Source: Candidatus Gastranaerophilales bacterium (GTDB lineage Bacteria > Cyanobacteriota > Vampirovibrionia > Gastranaerophilales > Gastranaerophilaceae). From it: 64,000 nucleotides of DNA. Below the pieces are notes generated by a model. That model saw only the letters and a program-made list of their open reading frames with translations. It had not been told where the DNA came from and ran no database searches. Every line of letters begins with the position of its first letter. The first letter of the stretch is position 1. A program made the translations under genes and the position numbers. The stretch covers positions 1 to 64,000 of the forward strand of contig CALURV010000031.1 of assembly GCA_944323285.1 (NCBI GenBank), given 5' to 3'. This document shows positions 52,701 to 59,339 of the stretch, piece by piece.

Positions 52701-53891
52701 AGCAGTATTTTTAACTGTATTGGCGGCTTTTGAAATTAAGTTAGAAGCTCCAGAAATTAAATTTGATAAAAATCCTTTTTCTTCTTCTTGTTTTTTAATA
52801 TTTGTGTTATTAGAAGTACTAGAATTATTAGGGGATTGAGTCTTATTACCTTTTTGAGCAGTGTTATTTTTTTCAATATTTTGGGTTGTATTTGTTTTTT
52901 TTGTTAGAGATGTAAACTTTACTCCAGTTCCACTATCAGTAATATTTATATTCTTTTGAACCAAAATATTTTTGTAATCAGAAGTTTTAAGTTTTTGAGT
53001 TTTTGGACTATTTAAATTATATACTTTCTTGTCATCACCTGATAATTTTGAAACGATTTTAGAGGTTTGATTTGTCTTAGAAGAAGTTATTTGTTTTGAA
53101 ACAATAGATGAAGTATTTACTGTTAATCCTAAGAAAGAGGTAGTTTTATTAGCAGAATTTTTTTTGTTAGAAGAAGATGATACATTTTTATTGGTAGATT
53201 TATTTGAAGTGCTATTGTTTGTAGATGAAGTATTTGTTGATTTTTTAGAAATAGAGATATTTTTTTGTGCAAGAATTGCTTCATAATCAGAAGTTGATAA
53301 TGACTTTACACTAGTAGAAGTAGACTTAGAAGTTGTTGTTGTTTTGACTTTTGATGATAAAGCACTATTAGTGATAGTAATTTTTTTTATACTAGTGGAA
53401 CTTGATTTTGCCAAGGATGTTTTATTTGAAGAACTATTAGTATTTGTTTTAATAGTAGAAATTTTAGGTGTGGTTTTTATTGCTGAAGATATTTTGTATG
53501 AAGAAACTGTATTTTTAGTTGAATATTTGCTAGTAGCTGAGTTTGAAGTCTTATTTTTTAAAGTGACAGATGTATTTGTTTCTTTTATAGTTTTTAGTGT
53601 AGTATTTGAAGGTTTAGCTGCTGTCTTTGTAATAGTAGTAGTTTTTTTTGCTGTTGTTGAGCTAGTTTTAGAAGAACTATTTGCACTGCTCGCAGTTTTA
53701 CTCAATATATTTTTTTTTAAGGTAGAAGAAACTTTTGCAGCAGATGCTGACGTTGCAGTTTTATATTTATTTGATGAAGATGTTGTTTTTTTTGTTGTTG
53801 AATTTGTTTTTGTTGACGAAGATTTACTTGTACTTTTTGTTGTTGAAATACTTTTTTTTTCAAATTTTTTTAACGCGTCTATAAGAGCCAT
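46725..53891 (-). CDS. Giant multidomain protein: two phosphothreonine-lyase-like domains, transglutaminase-like domain, FHA domain
   Basis: 2388 aa, no signal peptide. Order: Ser/Thr/Lys/Asn-rich low-complexity head (~1-380) with repeated SDYxxILxQKNIxI; amphipathic repeats (~380-445); helical region; Gly-rich hydrophobic segment (~695-740); 14-aa repeats KSLADAAAPKADVQ (~877-1030); lyase-like domain A (~1055-1285; WKMHIFSD with Lys1107/His1109, Lys1137); transglutaminase-like domain (~1330-1540; Cys1460 in AAVCRHRS, His1496 in GGHAWN, Asp1512); FHA (~1585-1650; GR1606-1607, SRQH 1619-1622); two more repeat units; lyase-like domain B (~1733-1965; Lys1783/His1785, Lys1813); hydrophobic helix (~2003-2020); Pro-rich stalk (~2050-2125); unknown C-terminal domain. 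The lyase call rests on K-x-H, a Lys ~30 residues on, GKAFTIYP and FYRYE, as in OspF/SpvC and class III/IV lanthipeptide synthetase N-termini. A host-directed or phosphosignalling role is inference. Confidence 0.75.
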   Translation of the reverse strand: MALIDALKKFEKKSISTTKSTSKSSSTKTNSTTKKTTSSSNKYKTATSASAAKVSSTLKKNILSKTASSANSSSKTSSTTAKKTTTITKTAAKPSNTTLKTIKETNTSVTLKNKTSNSATSKYSTKNTVSSYKISSAIKTTPKISTIKTNTNSSSNKTSLAKSSSTSIKKITITNSALSSKVKTTTTSKSTSTSVKSLSTSDYEAILAQKNISISKKSTNTSSTNNSTSNKSTNKNVSSSSNKKNSANKTTSFLGLTVNTSSIVSKQITSSKTNQTSKIVSKLSGDDKKVYNLNSPKTQKLKTSDYKNILVQKNINITDSGTGVKFTSLTKKTNTTQNIEKNNTAQKGNKTQSPNNSSTSNNTNIKKQEEEKGFLSNLISGASNLISKAANTVKNTATKVVNTVTNTVTKAANTVKNAATKVVNTATSAIKTTMNTVKNNIITTFGLSRSELNSKAGKSDTKSVRTGNSEVDYVLESARVALEQQRDEIIADKNSKNMLGEAWDNITSLFGGGSTGELNQLADLEELYEIASKNPTEANLNTLYQALYGTDVNLNASKESLEITTALNNGITLANGEVFTMNDLGEMLLSQANGLDTSFDESVSSQGILSKGIGWFNNNILGVGTTERMAEAQIKEYIELATAFNNTKDPIKQAALFKELTGTELNQDSLNKLLNGQSMVENSKASESIMDYEQTQDTIKTTAIAVGTSAAIIATGGVASIGIAGSVVLSAGINVGANIIDAVTQNNGETVGQNFINYVKNDLVIDASVGAINGLTSIAGNYVGGKVTNGIVNRITSDITSNTGKTLANLAGSTIGNFVDGALDGGISSGAEYIITQTYNGDDINLKTLSEITKMGIVSGGTLNTGISLAGDVMGKIVTKSLSDAAAPKADVQLKSLADAAAPKADVQLKSLADAAAPKADVQLNSLADAATPKADVQLKSLADAAAPKTDTPSIISTNSEYPKTEFFWNKFTNSSKLETNVQAKSLADAAAPKADVQLNSLADAATPKADVQAKSLADAATPKADVPQNIKTDTSTSEINTKKPRKSENVTRTNNLDKYKVNKNKTYLTEQEFFDKIDYLENDGDYVVGPWSISTVGRKNDHCAWKMHIFSDQMDDFQDLFEVVSPYLNDNGIHHKIIGSGNNINTLNASSQKGKAFTIYPSSVAEMEQIAVDLDYIIRQNGLTISDSNILGDNMLGDSGRLFYRYELKSGKFSDFQCKLSGEISPEMITKYDIDTRFIGNDMQKIYKIKLYEPNRGNNNYLASDMTIEDDIWRNFDPSKAKPTESLYPKTEFLETNYIDNETPKGEIQTKQTVDTTLAKTTKIQTPIDQSNSFNSKHNIAADQKILDGYRDGGRAFSFDSNGQRLLNGEIAPNNIGREIIVVDRTKDATLQSYITEVKAATEGMTDSQKADYIHEYVYDLSTKGKNFGDSVYVNNSNNLPVGQEILLGEIFKENAAVCRHRSLMYKVLGDEVGLNVELQRGNFSNPLTGANGGHAWNIVTLPDGTSYIYDVMHNSKTSITPGDIDTKASYYLTVDNKSLYTTDGVAILDYTNVNQGTKLPSNKEIKINGNETFNLSRNSSIDLSSPEIQRKLKAMNEGDVLTIGRNGDIKINDNSVSRQHLQIKKVGDSYHLIDVSTYGTYIGVKNPKIDVDVPSKGNISAQKAEAQVKADVQLKSLSDAAAPKTDVQAKSLADVAAPKTDVSQNITKDNSTSEINTKQPRKSENVSRSKDLDKYKVSKDKVYLSEKDFLEKNNYTQKGRYVVGNWSTSLYGSTKNHIPWKMHIFSDNIKDFQDLFEVISPYLNDNNINHKMIGKYNNFDKLNSSSQRGKAFTIYPSSIAEMEQIAVDLDYIIKNNGLEKTGSNIVGDNNLGTSGRLFYRYEFKSGKYSDMQIDLAKKITPEIAERYGINPNFGGGNMDKIYKYVLYDSNRGEGHYLASDMSLEDDIWRDFDPSAAKPAELLDIKPIPDNKAKVDYSLESKGSKLNESYLLNKTDLNQYSNYLKYGLATTSGVIIAGAVGFGNNNNNGDIIDNKENLNQKDTEPSTSNVNQTPSSNVPQKPSSIAPQTPSSNAPQTPSSNAPQTPPSNAPQTPSSNKPQTPPSNAPQTPSSNKPQTPYTGQPTIIIPGSTNTNKPEITTDITNPNIFEKIDFNKDIDYNSLLSNTNLIFNQDILYTTPINNNLKEALYNTDKNISVIEEEPFIFHTSKNNDFSSIQIDNELMLNVIGSAELIKELDKLMTTGQYTIAINGKNLTIDLSELTNFKFSVIKDTDKWNYCEYPITLYFDGEVNEETYTAIEAIVMKYVRGNGNNKIMGNESFQNPWIRTVKKPSNEDLAKLLDKVTEINDNFMNTLLVQCGNYTGLNYSQYLRTLNIIQQNEEYILDLI
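47525..47745 (-). repeat. Short tandem coding repeats (Pro-rich stalk) in the giant gene
   Basis: About ten 21-bp units encoding variants of PQTPSSN/PQTPPSN. Stalk-like, probably extended and variable in copy number. Frames on either strand within it are artefacts of the repeat. Confidence 0.88.
50815..51265 (-). repeat. 42-bp tandem coding repeats (14-aa units) in the giant gene
   Basis: Units encoding (K/N)SLADAA(A/T)PKADVQ(L/A) occur in two blocks here (about 51036-51265 and 50815-50955), interrupted by a unique ~80-bp segment. A third, shorter block lies at about 48775-48905. Near-identity between units at DNA level indicates recent expansion or gene conversion. Confidence 0.9.
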
Positions 53892-54052
53892 TCTAGAAAT
53901 TTTCCTACTAAATATTGTATTAATTAAAAATTATTCATTATTATTGATAATTTCTATCGGTCTAAATAGGAAATAAATTTAATCAAAAAAGAGTATAAAC
54001 ATTGAATTTTAATAAATATTTACAATAAGAAAAAACAAAAATCAAAATATAT

Positions 54053-54085
54053 AAAAAATCAGCAATGTTTGACTGCTGATTTGTG
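54053..54085 (-). terminator. Terminator downstream of the peroxiredoxin gene
   Basis: Stem AAATCAGCA / TGCTGATTT with a minus-strand T-run, about 100 nt after the peroxiredoxin stop. The rest of 53892-54180 is AT-rich and should contain the promoter of the giant gene. Confidence 0.65.
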
Positions 54086-54180
54086 AAAGGTTTTCATACC
54101 ATGTTCTGAAATATAATTTTTATTGTTCTCTTCCAAGTTACAAATATTATATATTAATTGTAAAATAAAAACAAATTATG

Positions 54181-54627
54181 TTAAGAATTTATATTTTTTT
54201 CAAAAAAATTAATTATTTCTTCTAGATGTTCATCTACATCAACTTTTTCCCAGAATTTTATAATATTACCGTTTTGGTCTAATATAAAAGTTGCTCTATG
54301 TAAAATGGATGTTGGTTTACAGTTTTCTTCAATTGTTTTTTTTAACTTATTTTTATTATCTGAGAGTAAGGTAAAGTTTAATTTGTATTTATCCTTAAAT
54401 TCTTTATGGTTTTCTATATTGTCAGAACTAACTCCAATTACTTTTGCAAATTTTTTTATTTTATCCATTGATTCTTTAAATATATTTGCTTCTTTTGTAC
54501 ATACAGGTGTATCATCTTTTGGATAAAAATATAAAATTATATTCTCACCTTTAAAATCAGATAATTTGAAAATTTTTTCTTCTCCTCTTTCGTTAATTCC
54601 TTTTAATTCAATGTCTAAGTAGTTCAT
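54181..54627 (-). CDS. bcp: Thioredoxin-dependent peroxiredoxin (Bcp/PrxQ)
   Basis: 148 aa. Peroxidatic Cys in DDTPVCTKEA (residue ~43; usual motif PGCT, here PVCT), YFYPKDDTP strand and late HRATFILDQNG. Reduces H2O2 and organic peroxides with thioredoxin. A stop-proximal helix completes the normal length. It is consistent with oxygen defence in an anaerobe. Confidence 0.92.
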   Translation of the reverse strand: MNYLDIELKGINERGEEKIFKLSDFKGENIILYFYPKDDTPVCTKEANIFKESMDKIKKFAKVIGVSSDNIENHKEFKDKYKLNFTLLSDNKNKLKKTIEENCKPTSILHRATFILDQNGNIIKFWEKVDVDEHLEEIINFFEKNINS

Positions 54628-54827
54628 AATTTCTCCTTTTTATGGAGTATATTATTTTTGTTTGTTATTTAAATCACTTTAATTAGTAAATTAGAATACT
54701 AATATTTTATATTTTCCAATTATAAAAAATATTTTGAAACTTTCTTCTCAGATAATAGTCTATTACTTATAAGTGAATAAACAAATATAAAATTTTATAT
54801 TATAATACTTATAACAAGGAGAGAGTT

Positions 54828-56063
54828 GTGAGAAAAATTTTAAAGAAAACAGCATTAATAACACTTACTTTATTATTTATTTGCATGTCTTTTAGCAGTA
54901 GTAATACTGCAATGGCTCAGTCTGATACAGTATTGTATGATATGGTTTGGAAAATAGTTAATTCAAAATATTTGGATCAAACTAATAATGGACAGGATTG
55001 GCAAAGATGGCGTTATAAATATGATGATAAAATTCAAACACCGGAAGATGCTTATGTTGCAATTGATACAATGGTTGCAAGTTTGAATGATAGATATACA
55101 AGATTTGTGCCTCCAAAAGAATTTGAAGAAGAAAAAAATGCAATAAAAGGTTCTTTATTTGGTATTGGTGTTCAAATCGGTTTAAGAGATGGTAAAGTAT
55201 TAATTATATCTCCAATTGAGGAAACTCCTGCAGAAAAGGCTGGGCTTAAACCAGAAGATGAAATCTTAGCAATAGACGGGGTCTATACAAAAGACATGAC
55301 GCTTGATAAAGCTGCTGATAAAATTAGGGGGAAAAAGGGTACTGCTGTTAAGCTTTTAATAAAAAGAAAAGGTGAGCCTAATAAAACATATAGTGTTGTT
55401 AGGGATGAAATAGTTATTAAATCAATTTCTGTTAAATTGCCAGAAGAGTTTAAACTGGATGATAGATTGGGTTATATTAGAATTAGTTCTTTTATGGGAA
55501 AAAATTCCGGTAATGATTTTGAAAAAGAATTATTGAAACTAAAAGATAAAGAAGGAATTATTATTGATTTAAGAGCAAATTCTGGTGGTCTATTAAATAA
55601 TGCAATACAAATTGCAGATATGTTTTTAGGTGAAGATATTATTGTTAGTACTGTTGATAGGGATGGGTATAAAGATACTGCAAAATCAAGAAGAGCTTTT
55701 ATTTCTGACCAACCGCTTGTTGTTCTTATTAATAAGGGAAGTGCTTCGGCTAGTGAAATTTTATCAGGTGCTTTAAAAGATAATCAAAGAGCTATTTTAA
55801 TAGGTGAAAATACTTTTGGTAAAGGTCTTGTTCAAGAAGTTAAAACATTACCTCCTTTTGGTTCAGGATTAAATATTACTATTCAAAAATATTTAACTCC
55901 AAATGGTACGGATATTAATAAGAAGGGGATAGCTCCAGATATTGAAGTTAAACTTTCAGAAGAAAATGTGAAAAATAAAGATGATGTTCAGCTAAAAAAG
56001 GCCCAAGCTGTTCTTTTACAAATGATTAAAAATGAAAAAATGTCTGCTTCTGCTAGTCTTTAA
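54828..56063 (+). CDS. ctpA: C-terminal processing peptidase CtpA (S41 family)
   Basis: 411 aa from GTG 54828 (AAGGAGAG site). Signal peptide ending TAMAQ, PDZ domain (~110-190; SLFGIGVQIGL, SPAEKAG-type EETPAEKAGLKPEDE) and catalytic domain with Ser in NKGSASASEIL and Lys in NTFGKGLVQE. It acts in the periplasm on protein C-termini. It overlaps the convergent flavoprotein by 11 bp. Confidence 0.94.
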   Translation: MRKILKKTALITLTLLFICMSFSSSNTAMAQSDTVLYDMVWKIVNSKYLDQTNNGQDWQRWRYKYDDKIQTPEDAYVAIDTMVASLNDRYTRFVPPKEFEEEKNAIKGSLFGIGVQIGLRDGKVLIISPIEETPAEKAGLKPEDEILAIDGVYTKDMTLDKAADKIRGKKGTAVKLLIKRKGEPNKTYSVVRDEIVIKSISVKLPEEFKLDDRLGYIRISSFMGKNSGNDFEKELLKLKDKEGIIIDLRANSGGLLNNAIQIADMFLGEDIIVSTVDRDGYKDTAKSRRAFISDQPLVVLINKGSASASEILSGALKDNQRAILIGENTFGKGLVQEVKTLPPFGSGLNITIQKYLTPNGTDINKKGIAPDIEVKLSEENVKNKDDVQLKKAQAVLLQMIKNEKMSASASL

Positions 56064-57417
56064 TCTTTTGATAGATTATTTGTGCAGCATTTAAAATTGG
56101 ATCAATTGCTGGAGAATATGGTGGTGAATATGGTAAATCTAAATTCATAAATGTCTCCAGCTTTGTTTTGCCTAATATTGCCGGGATTACCGTATTTATC
56201 CTTTGATTTACTTCTCCTTCACCTATACCTTGAATCCCAAGTATTATGTGAGTATTTCTATCTGCTATTAATTTTAATGTCATCATACTTGAATCAGGCA
56301 TGTATCCTGCTTTATCTCTTTTCGTAACTATTGCATATTCCGGTTGGAAACCAAGTTCAAGGGCTTCTTTATAGCTTATTCCTATTATGGATATTGTTAA
56401 ATTAAAATATTTTGTAATTGTAGAATTTAATATTCCGTCGAAAGAACAATGTCCTCCTGCTATATTAATTGCGGCACACCTGCCTTCTTTGTTTGCCGTT
56501 GATCCCATTGGTACCCAGGTATATCTGTTTGTTACAAGATTAAAATTATCAGTGCAATCTCCTGCCGCATATACATTTGCTTGTGATGTTCGCATTGTAT
56601 TACCGACTTTTATACTATTTTGTATCCCTAGTTCAATGTTACTACCTTCTAGAAAATCAGTATTTGGTCTGACGCCGGTTCCAAGTATTACAAAATCTGT
56701 TTCAATTTCTTTCCCTGATGCGGTTATTACTTTTTTCACTTCTCCTTCATCATTTCCTCTAAATTCGATTACTTCTTCATTTGTTAATATACTAACTTGT
56801 CCCGGGTTCCGTCCTATTATGTAATCTGTAACCCTTTGTGCGAAATCTTCGTCAAACATTTTTAATATTTGTGAATTTTTCTCTATTAATGTTACTTGAA
56901 TATTATTACTAACGAGGGCTTCTAATAATTCTATGGAAATATATCCACCACCAAGTAGTACGGCTTTATTAGATTCCAACATCTTTTTCTTTATCTTTAT
57001 ACCGTCATCAATAGTTCGTAAAGTATATATGTTCTTTAAGTTTATATTTCTTATATTTGGAATAATAGGACTTGCACCTGTTGCTATAACCAATATATTA
57101 TAATTTATTTCATATTTATTATTTGATACTAAATCTTCAATTAAAACAGTTTGTTTTTCTGTATCAACTTTTAAACATCGACTTTTCAAATAAATATCTA
57201 TATTTTGTTTCCTAAAATCTTCAGGAGTCCTCATTATTAAGGTTTCAGGACTCTGAATTATATTTTCTATATAGTATGGTAGTCCGCAAGCAGAATAAGA
57301 AATAATATCTTCTTGTGTGTATAATTCAATTTTTATATCAGGATTTTCTCGCCTTAATTTTGCTGCAGTTTTTGGACCTGCTGCTCCGCCCCCTATAATA
57401 ACAACTTTTTCGCTCAT
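56053..57417 (-). CDS. CoA-disulfide reductase/NADH oxidase-type flavoprotein
   Basis: 454 aa pyridine-nucleotide-disulfide oxidoreductase. FAD motif VVIIGGGAAGPKTAAKLRR, single-Cys active site YSACGLPYYIE (Cys ~44), NAD-binding AVLLGGGYISIE and the C-terminal FAD motif NVYAAGDCTDNF. The SxxCxLPY pattern is that of CoA-disulfide reductases and Nox enzymes. It probably serves thiol or oxygen-stress balance, near peroxiredoxin. Confidence 0.88.
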   Translation of the reverse strand: MSEKVVIIGGGAAGPKTAAKLRRENPDIKIELYTQEDIISYSACGLPYYIENIIQSPETLIMRTPEDFRKQNIDIYLKSRCLKVDTEKQTVLIEDLVSNNKYEINYNILVIATGASPIIPNIRNINLKNIYTLRTIDDGIKIKKKMLESNKAVLLGGGYISIELLEALVSNNIQVTLIEKNSQILKMFDEDFAQRVTDYIIGRNPGQVSILTNEEVIEFRGNDEGEVKKVITASGKEIETDFVILGTGVRPNTDFLEGSNIELGIQNSIKVGNTMRTSQANVYAAGDCTDNFNLVTNRYTWVPMGSTANKEGRCAAINIAGGHCSFDGILNSTITKYFNLTISIIGISYKEALELGFQPEYAIVTKRDKAGYMPDSSMMTLKLIADRNTHIILGIQGIGEGEVNQRINTVIPAILGKTKLETFMNLDLPYSPPYSPAIDPILNAAQIIYQKIKD

Positions 57418-57431
57418 TTTTAATTAACCTT

Positions 57432-57671
57432 TTAAAATACCATTTTTTGTATTTCTATTCCGCTTATATTTATTAGTTCTTTTTCCATTGTTATGGAATC
57501 TTCTTCTTTTTCTATTTGTAATAATATTATTCCGCTGTTTGAACAAAATAAAATCGAATTATTTATTCCTATACGCAGTTTTATAATACAGTTAAATTTT
57601 GTTAGAATTTCTTGCAATTTAACTGAATTATCAACTTTGTCATTTAGTTTAATGCCTAATATTACAGTCAT
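57432..57671 (-). CDS. TM1266-like ACT-fold protein (hydrogenase-system regulator type)
   Basis: 79 aa with a beta-alpha-beta pattern (VILGIKLNDK, KLQEILTKFNCIIKLRIGIN, IILLQIE), resembling the small ACT-like TM1266 family annotated as iron-only hydrogenase system regulators. It lies 14 bp after the flavoprotein gene's start region on the same strand, far from the hydrogenase cluster at 13-18 kb. Ligand unknown. Confidence 0.65.
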   Translation of the reverse strand: MTVILGIKLNDKVDNSVKLQEILTKFNCIIKLRIGINNSILFCSNSGIILLQIEKEEDSITMEKELINISGIEIQKMVF

Positions 57672-57675
57672 AAAC

Positions 57676-58137
57676 TTATTCTTTTATTTCAAGTTTACTT
57701 GTCTTTTTGTCTTCACTTTGAATCTTTGGTAAATCCAAATGTAATATCCCTTTTTTTAATTTTGCTGTTGATTTTTCTATAGCAATTTCATAAGGGAAAT
57801 ATAGTGTACGTGAGTAATTTCCATATCTAAATTCTGATTTATGATATTTATGTTTTTTATCTTCTTTTTCTTGTTCATATTCTTTTTTTGCTTCTATTTT
57901 TACATAAGATTTATTTATATCTATATCTATATCTTCTTTATTAATCCCTGGTAGTTCCATCTTTACACAGTATTTGTCATCATATTCTTTTACATCTACA
58001 GGCATTGCCATTCCTTTTAGTTCTTGATGAAATATGTATTCAGGAAATAAATTATCAAAACTTTTTTGTAAGATTGCGTTAATATCTTCATTTAGTGTAT
58101 TTAAAAAGGTATCCGGCTTTTTTATCAAATATTTCAT
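57676..58137 (-). CDS. Small heat-shock protein (Hsp20/alpha-crystallin)
   Basis: 153 aa with an alpha-crystallin domain (VDVKEYDDKYCVKMELPGINKED, split; SYVKIEAKKEYE; FRYGNYSRTLYFP) and the short C-terminal tail with the consensus LDLPKIQ. An ATP-independent holdase in the cytoplasm. Starts the leftward run Hsp20, TM1266-like, flavoprotein. Confidence 0.93.
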   Translation of the reverse strand: MKYLIKKPDTFLNTLNEDINAILQKSFDNLFPEYIFHQELKGMAMPVDVKEYDDKYCVKMELPGINKEDIDIDINKSYVKIEAKKEYEQEKEDKKHKYHKSEFRYGNYSRTLYFPYEIAIEKSTAKLKKGILHLDLPKIQSEDKKTSKLEIKE

Positions 58138-58234
58138 ATTTTTCTCCTATGCATTTCATTTATTTTACTAAATTAGTTTGCACGAAAAAAAATATTATAA
58201 CATTACCATATTGGATAAATTATAAGAATAAATG

Positions 58235-58546
58235 TTACTCTATATCTTCAACAGGTAAGGAGCTTTTTAATTGATTTTTTTTTAATCTATTAACAACCGA
58301 ATCTACTAAGAAATCATATGATTTTATATTTTTTATTTCAGAAGAAAATTCTTTTTGAAGCATTTCTTCAACCATTGCTCGTATTTTTAAATCTTCTTGC
58401 ACAAATTTACTATCAGCTACTACTTCTTCAAAAAACTTATTTCTTAAATTTTGAGAATTTTTTTTAGCAGAAAACTTAAGCCAATTTATTTGTGGCTTTA
58501 TATTTGATAATTCTTTTACAAGTTTAAAATGTTTTAAACCGAACAT
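58235..58546 (-). CDS. Unknown protein, tandem paralogue B
   Basis: 103 aa, helical and basic. Residues ~55-95 (IRAMVEEMLQKEF ... YDFLVDSVVNRLKK) align with the middle of the upstream gene product (ISSMIKKILQEEI ... YDLVLYTLIEKM). It overlaps the upstream gene by 13 bp, so the pair is coupled. No known family. Confidence 0.7.
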   Translation of the reverse strand: MFGLKHFKLVKELSNIKPQINWLKFSAKKNSQNLRNKFFEEVVADSKFVQEDLKIRAMVEEMLQKEFSSEIKNIKSYDFLVDSVVNRLKKNQLKSSLPVEDIE

Positions 58547-58875
58547 TTTATTAGTATTTCTCCATTTTCTATAGAAACATCATGTACTTCTTTTACATGG
58601 TTCCTCTTTATATATGATAAAACATTTCCTACTGTTTGTACAGTGTTCATCTTTTCTATAAGTGTGTACAATACTAAATCATATAAAAGCGAGTTATTCT
58701 TTAATTGAGGAATTTCTTCTTGTAATATTTTTTTTATCATTGATGAAATTTTAACAGATTGTTGATTCTTGACTTCTAAAGGATTGGTCGTGTTTGATTT
58801 TTTTACTGACTCATTATTGAATTCATTTAACCATTCAATCTTTACTCTTTTTTGGGAATTTAACATAAATACCAT
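58534..58875 (-). CDS. Unknown protein, tandem paralogue A
   Basis: 113 aa, helical, with the same core as the next gene plus a C-terminal strand pair (EVHDVSIENGEILIKCSV). The start may be ATG 58866 (MLNSQKRV), 9 bp inside the longest frame. Two-gene operon of duplicated origin. Function unknown. Confidence 0.7.
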   Translation of the reverse strand: MVFMLNSQKRVKIEWLNEFNNESVKKSNTTNPLEVKNQQSVKISSMIKKILQEEIPQLKNNSLLYDLVLYTLIEKMNTVQTVGNVLSYIKRNHVKEVHDVSIENGEILIKCSV

Positions 58876-58992
58876 TCCTTTACTAATTGTTTATATTTTT
58901 ATTTCCGTAAAAATAAAAAAGTATGAATTTTTTTAATTTACATAAATAATCTAATCTTTTACTTTTCTTAACATTACTTTTTATATATCATT

Positions 58993-59172
58993 TAATCTAG
59001 TATCGCACTTTGTTATTTAGTCATCTTTGCTAACAAAGTATTTACCTTTTGAAAATGACACTCACCTTCTTTTCATTTTGGATACAAGCTCTCTCAAAAA
59101 CAAAGTGTTTGGTTCGTTTTGTAAAAAAAATTCACTCACTCTTTCAGCTTATCGTGAATTTTTTTCCGGACA
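58993..59172 (-). repeat. Dispersed intergenic repeat, long form
   Basis: Complete 180-bp copy in reverse orientation (TAATCTAGTATCGCAC ... TTCCGGACA) with all three hairpins. It sits in a 464-bp divergent interval, the only full copy located upstream of two genes and not behind a stop codon. The remainder (59173-59339) contains the promoter region of the next gene. Confidence 0.9.
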
Positions 59173-59339
59173 TATTAAATGAATAAAATGTTTTTTTACA
59201 TTCTTATGTAAATATTTATTACTAAAAAGTTTTTATATAAATGTAAGGCTAAAGTTTTTTTTTATCCTTCCGACAAAAATATTAATTCGGAGAAATGTAA
59301 AAGTAAGTTGTGTATTTATACACAGGAGACAATATTAAT

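Noticed and set aside
53344-53976. 210-codon plus-strand frame opposite the head of the giant protein
   Set aside because: It is antisense to the Ser/Thr/Lys-rich low-complexity region, has Val/Phe-rich complement composition and no ribosome-binding site.
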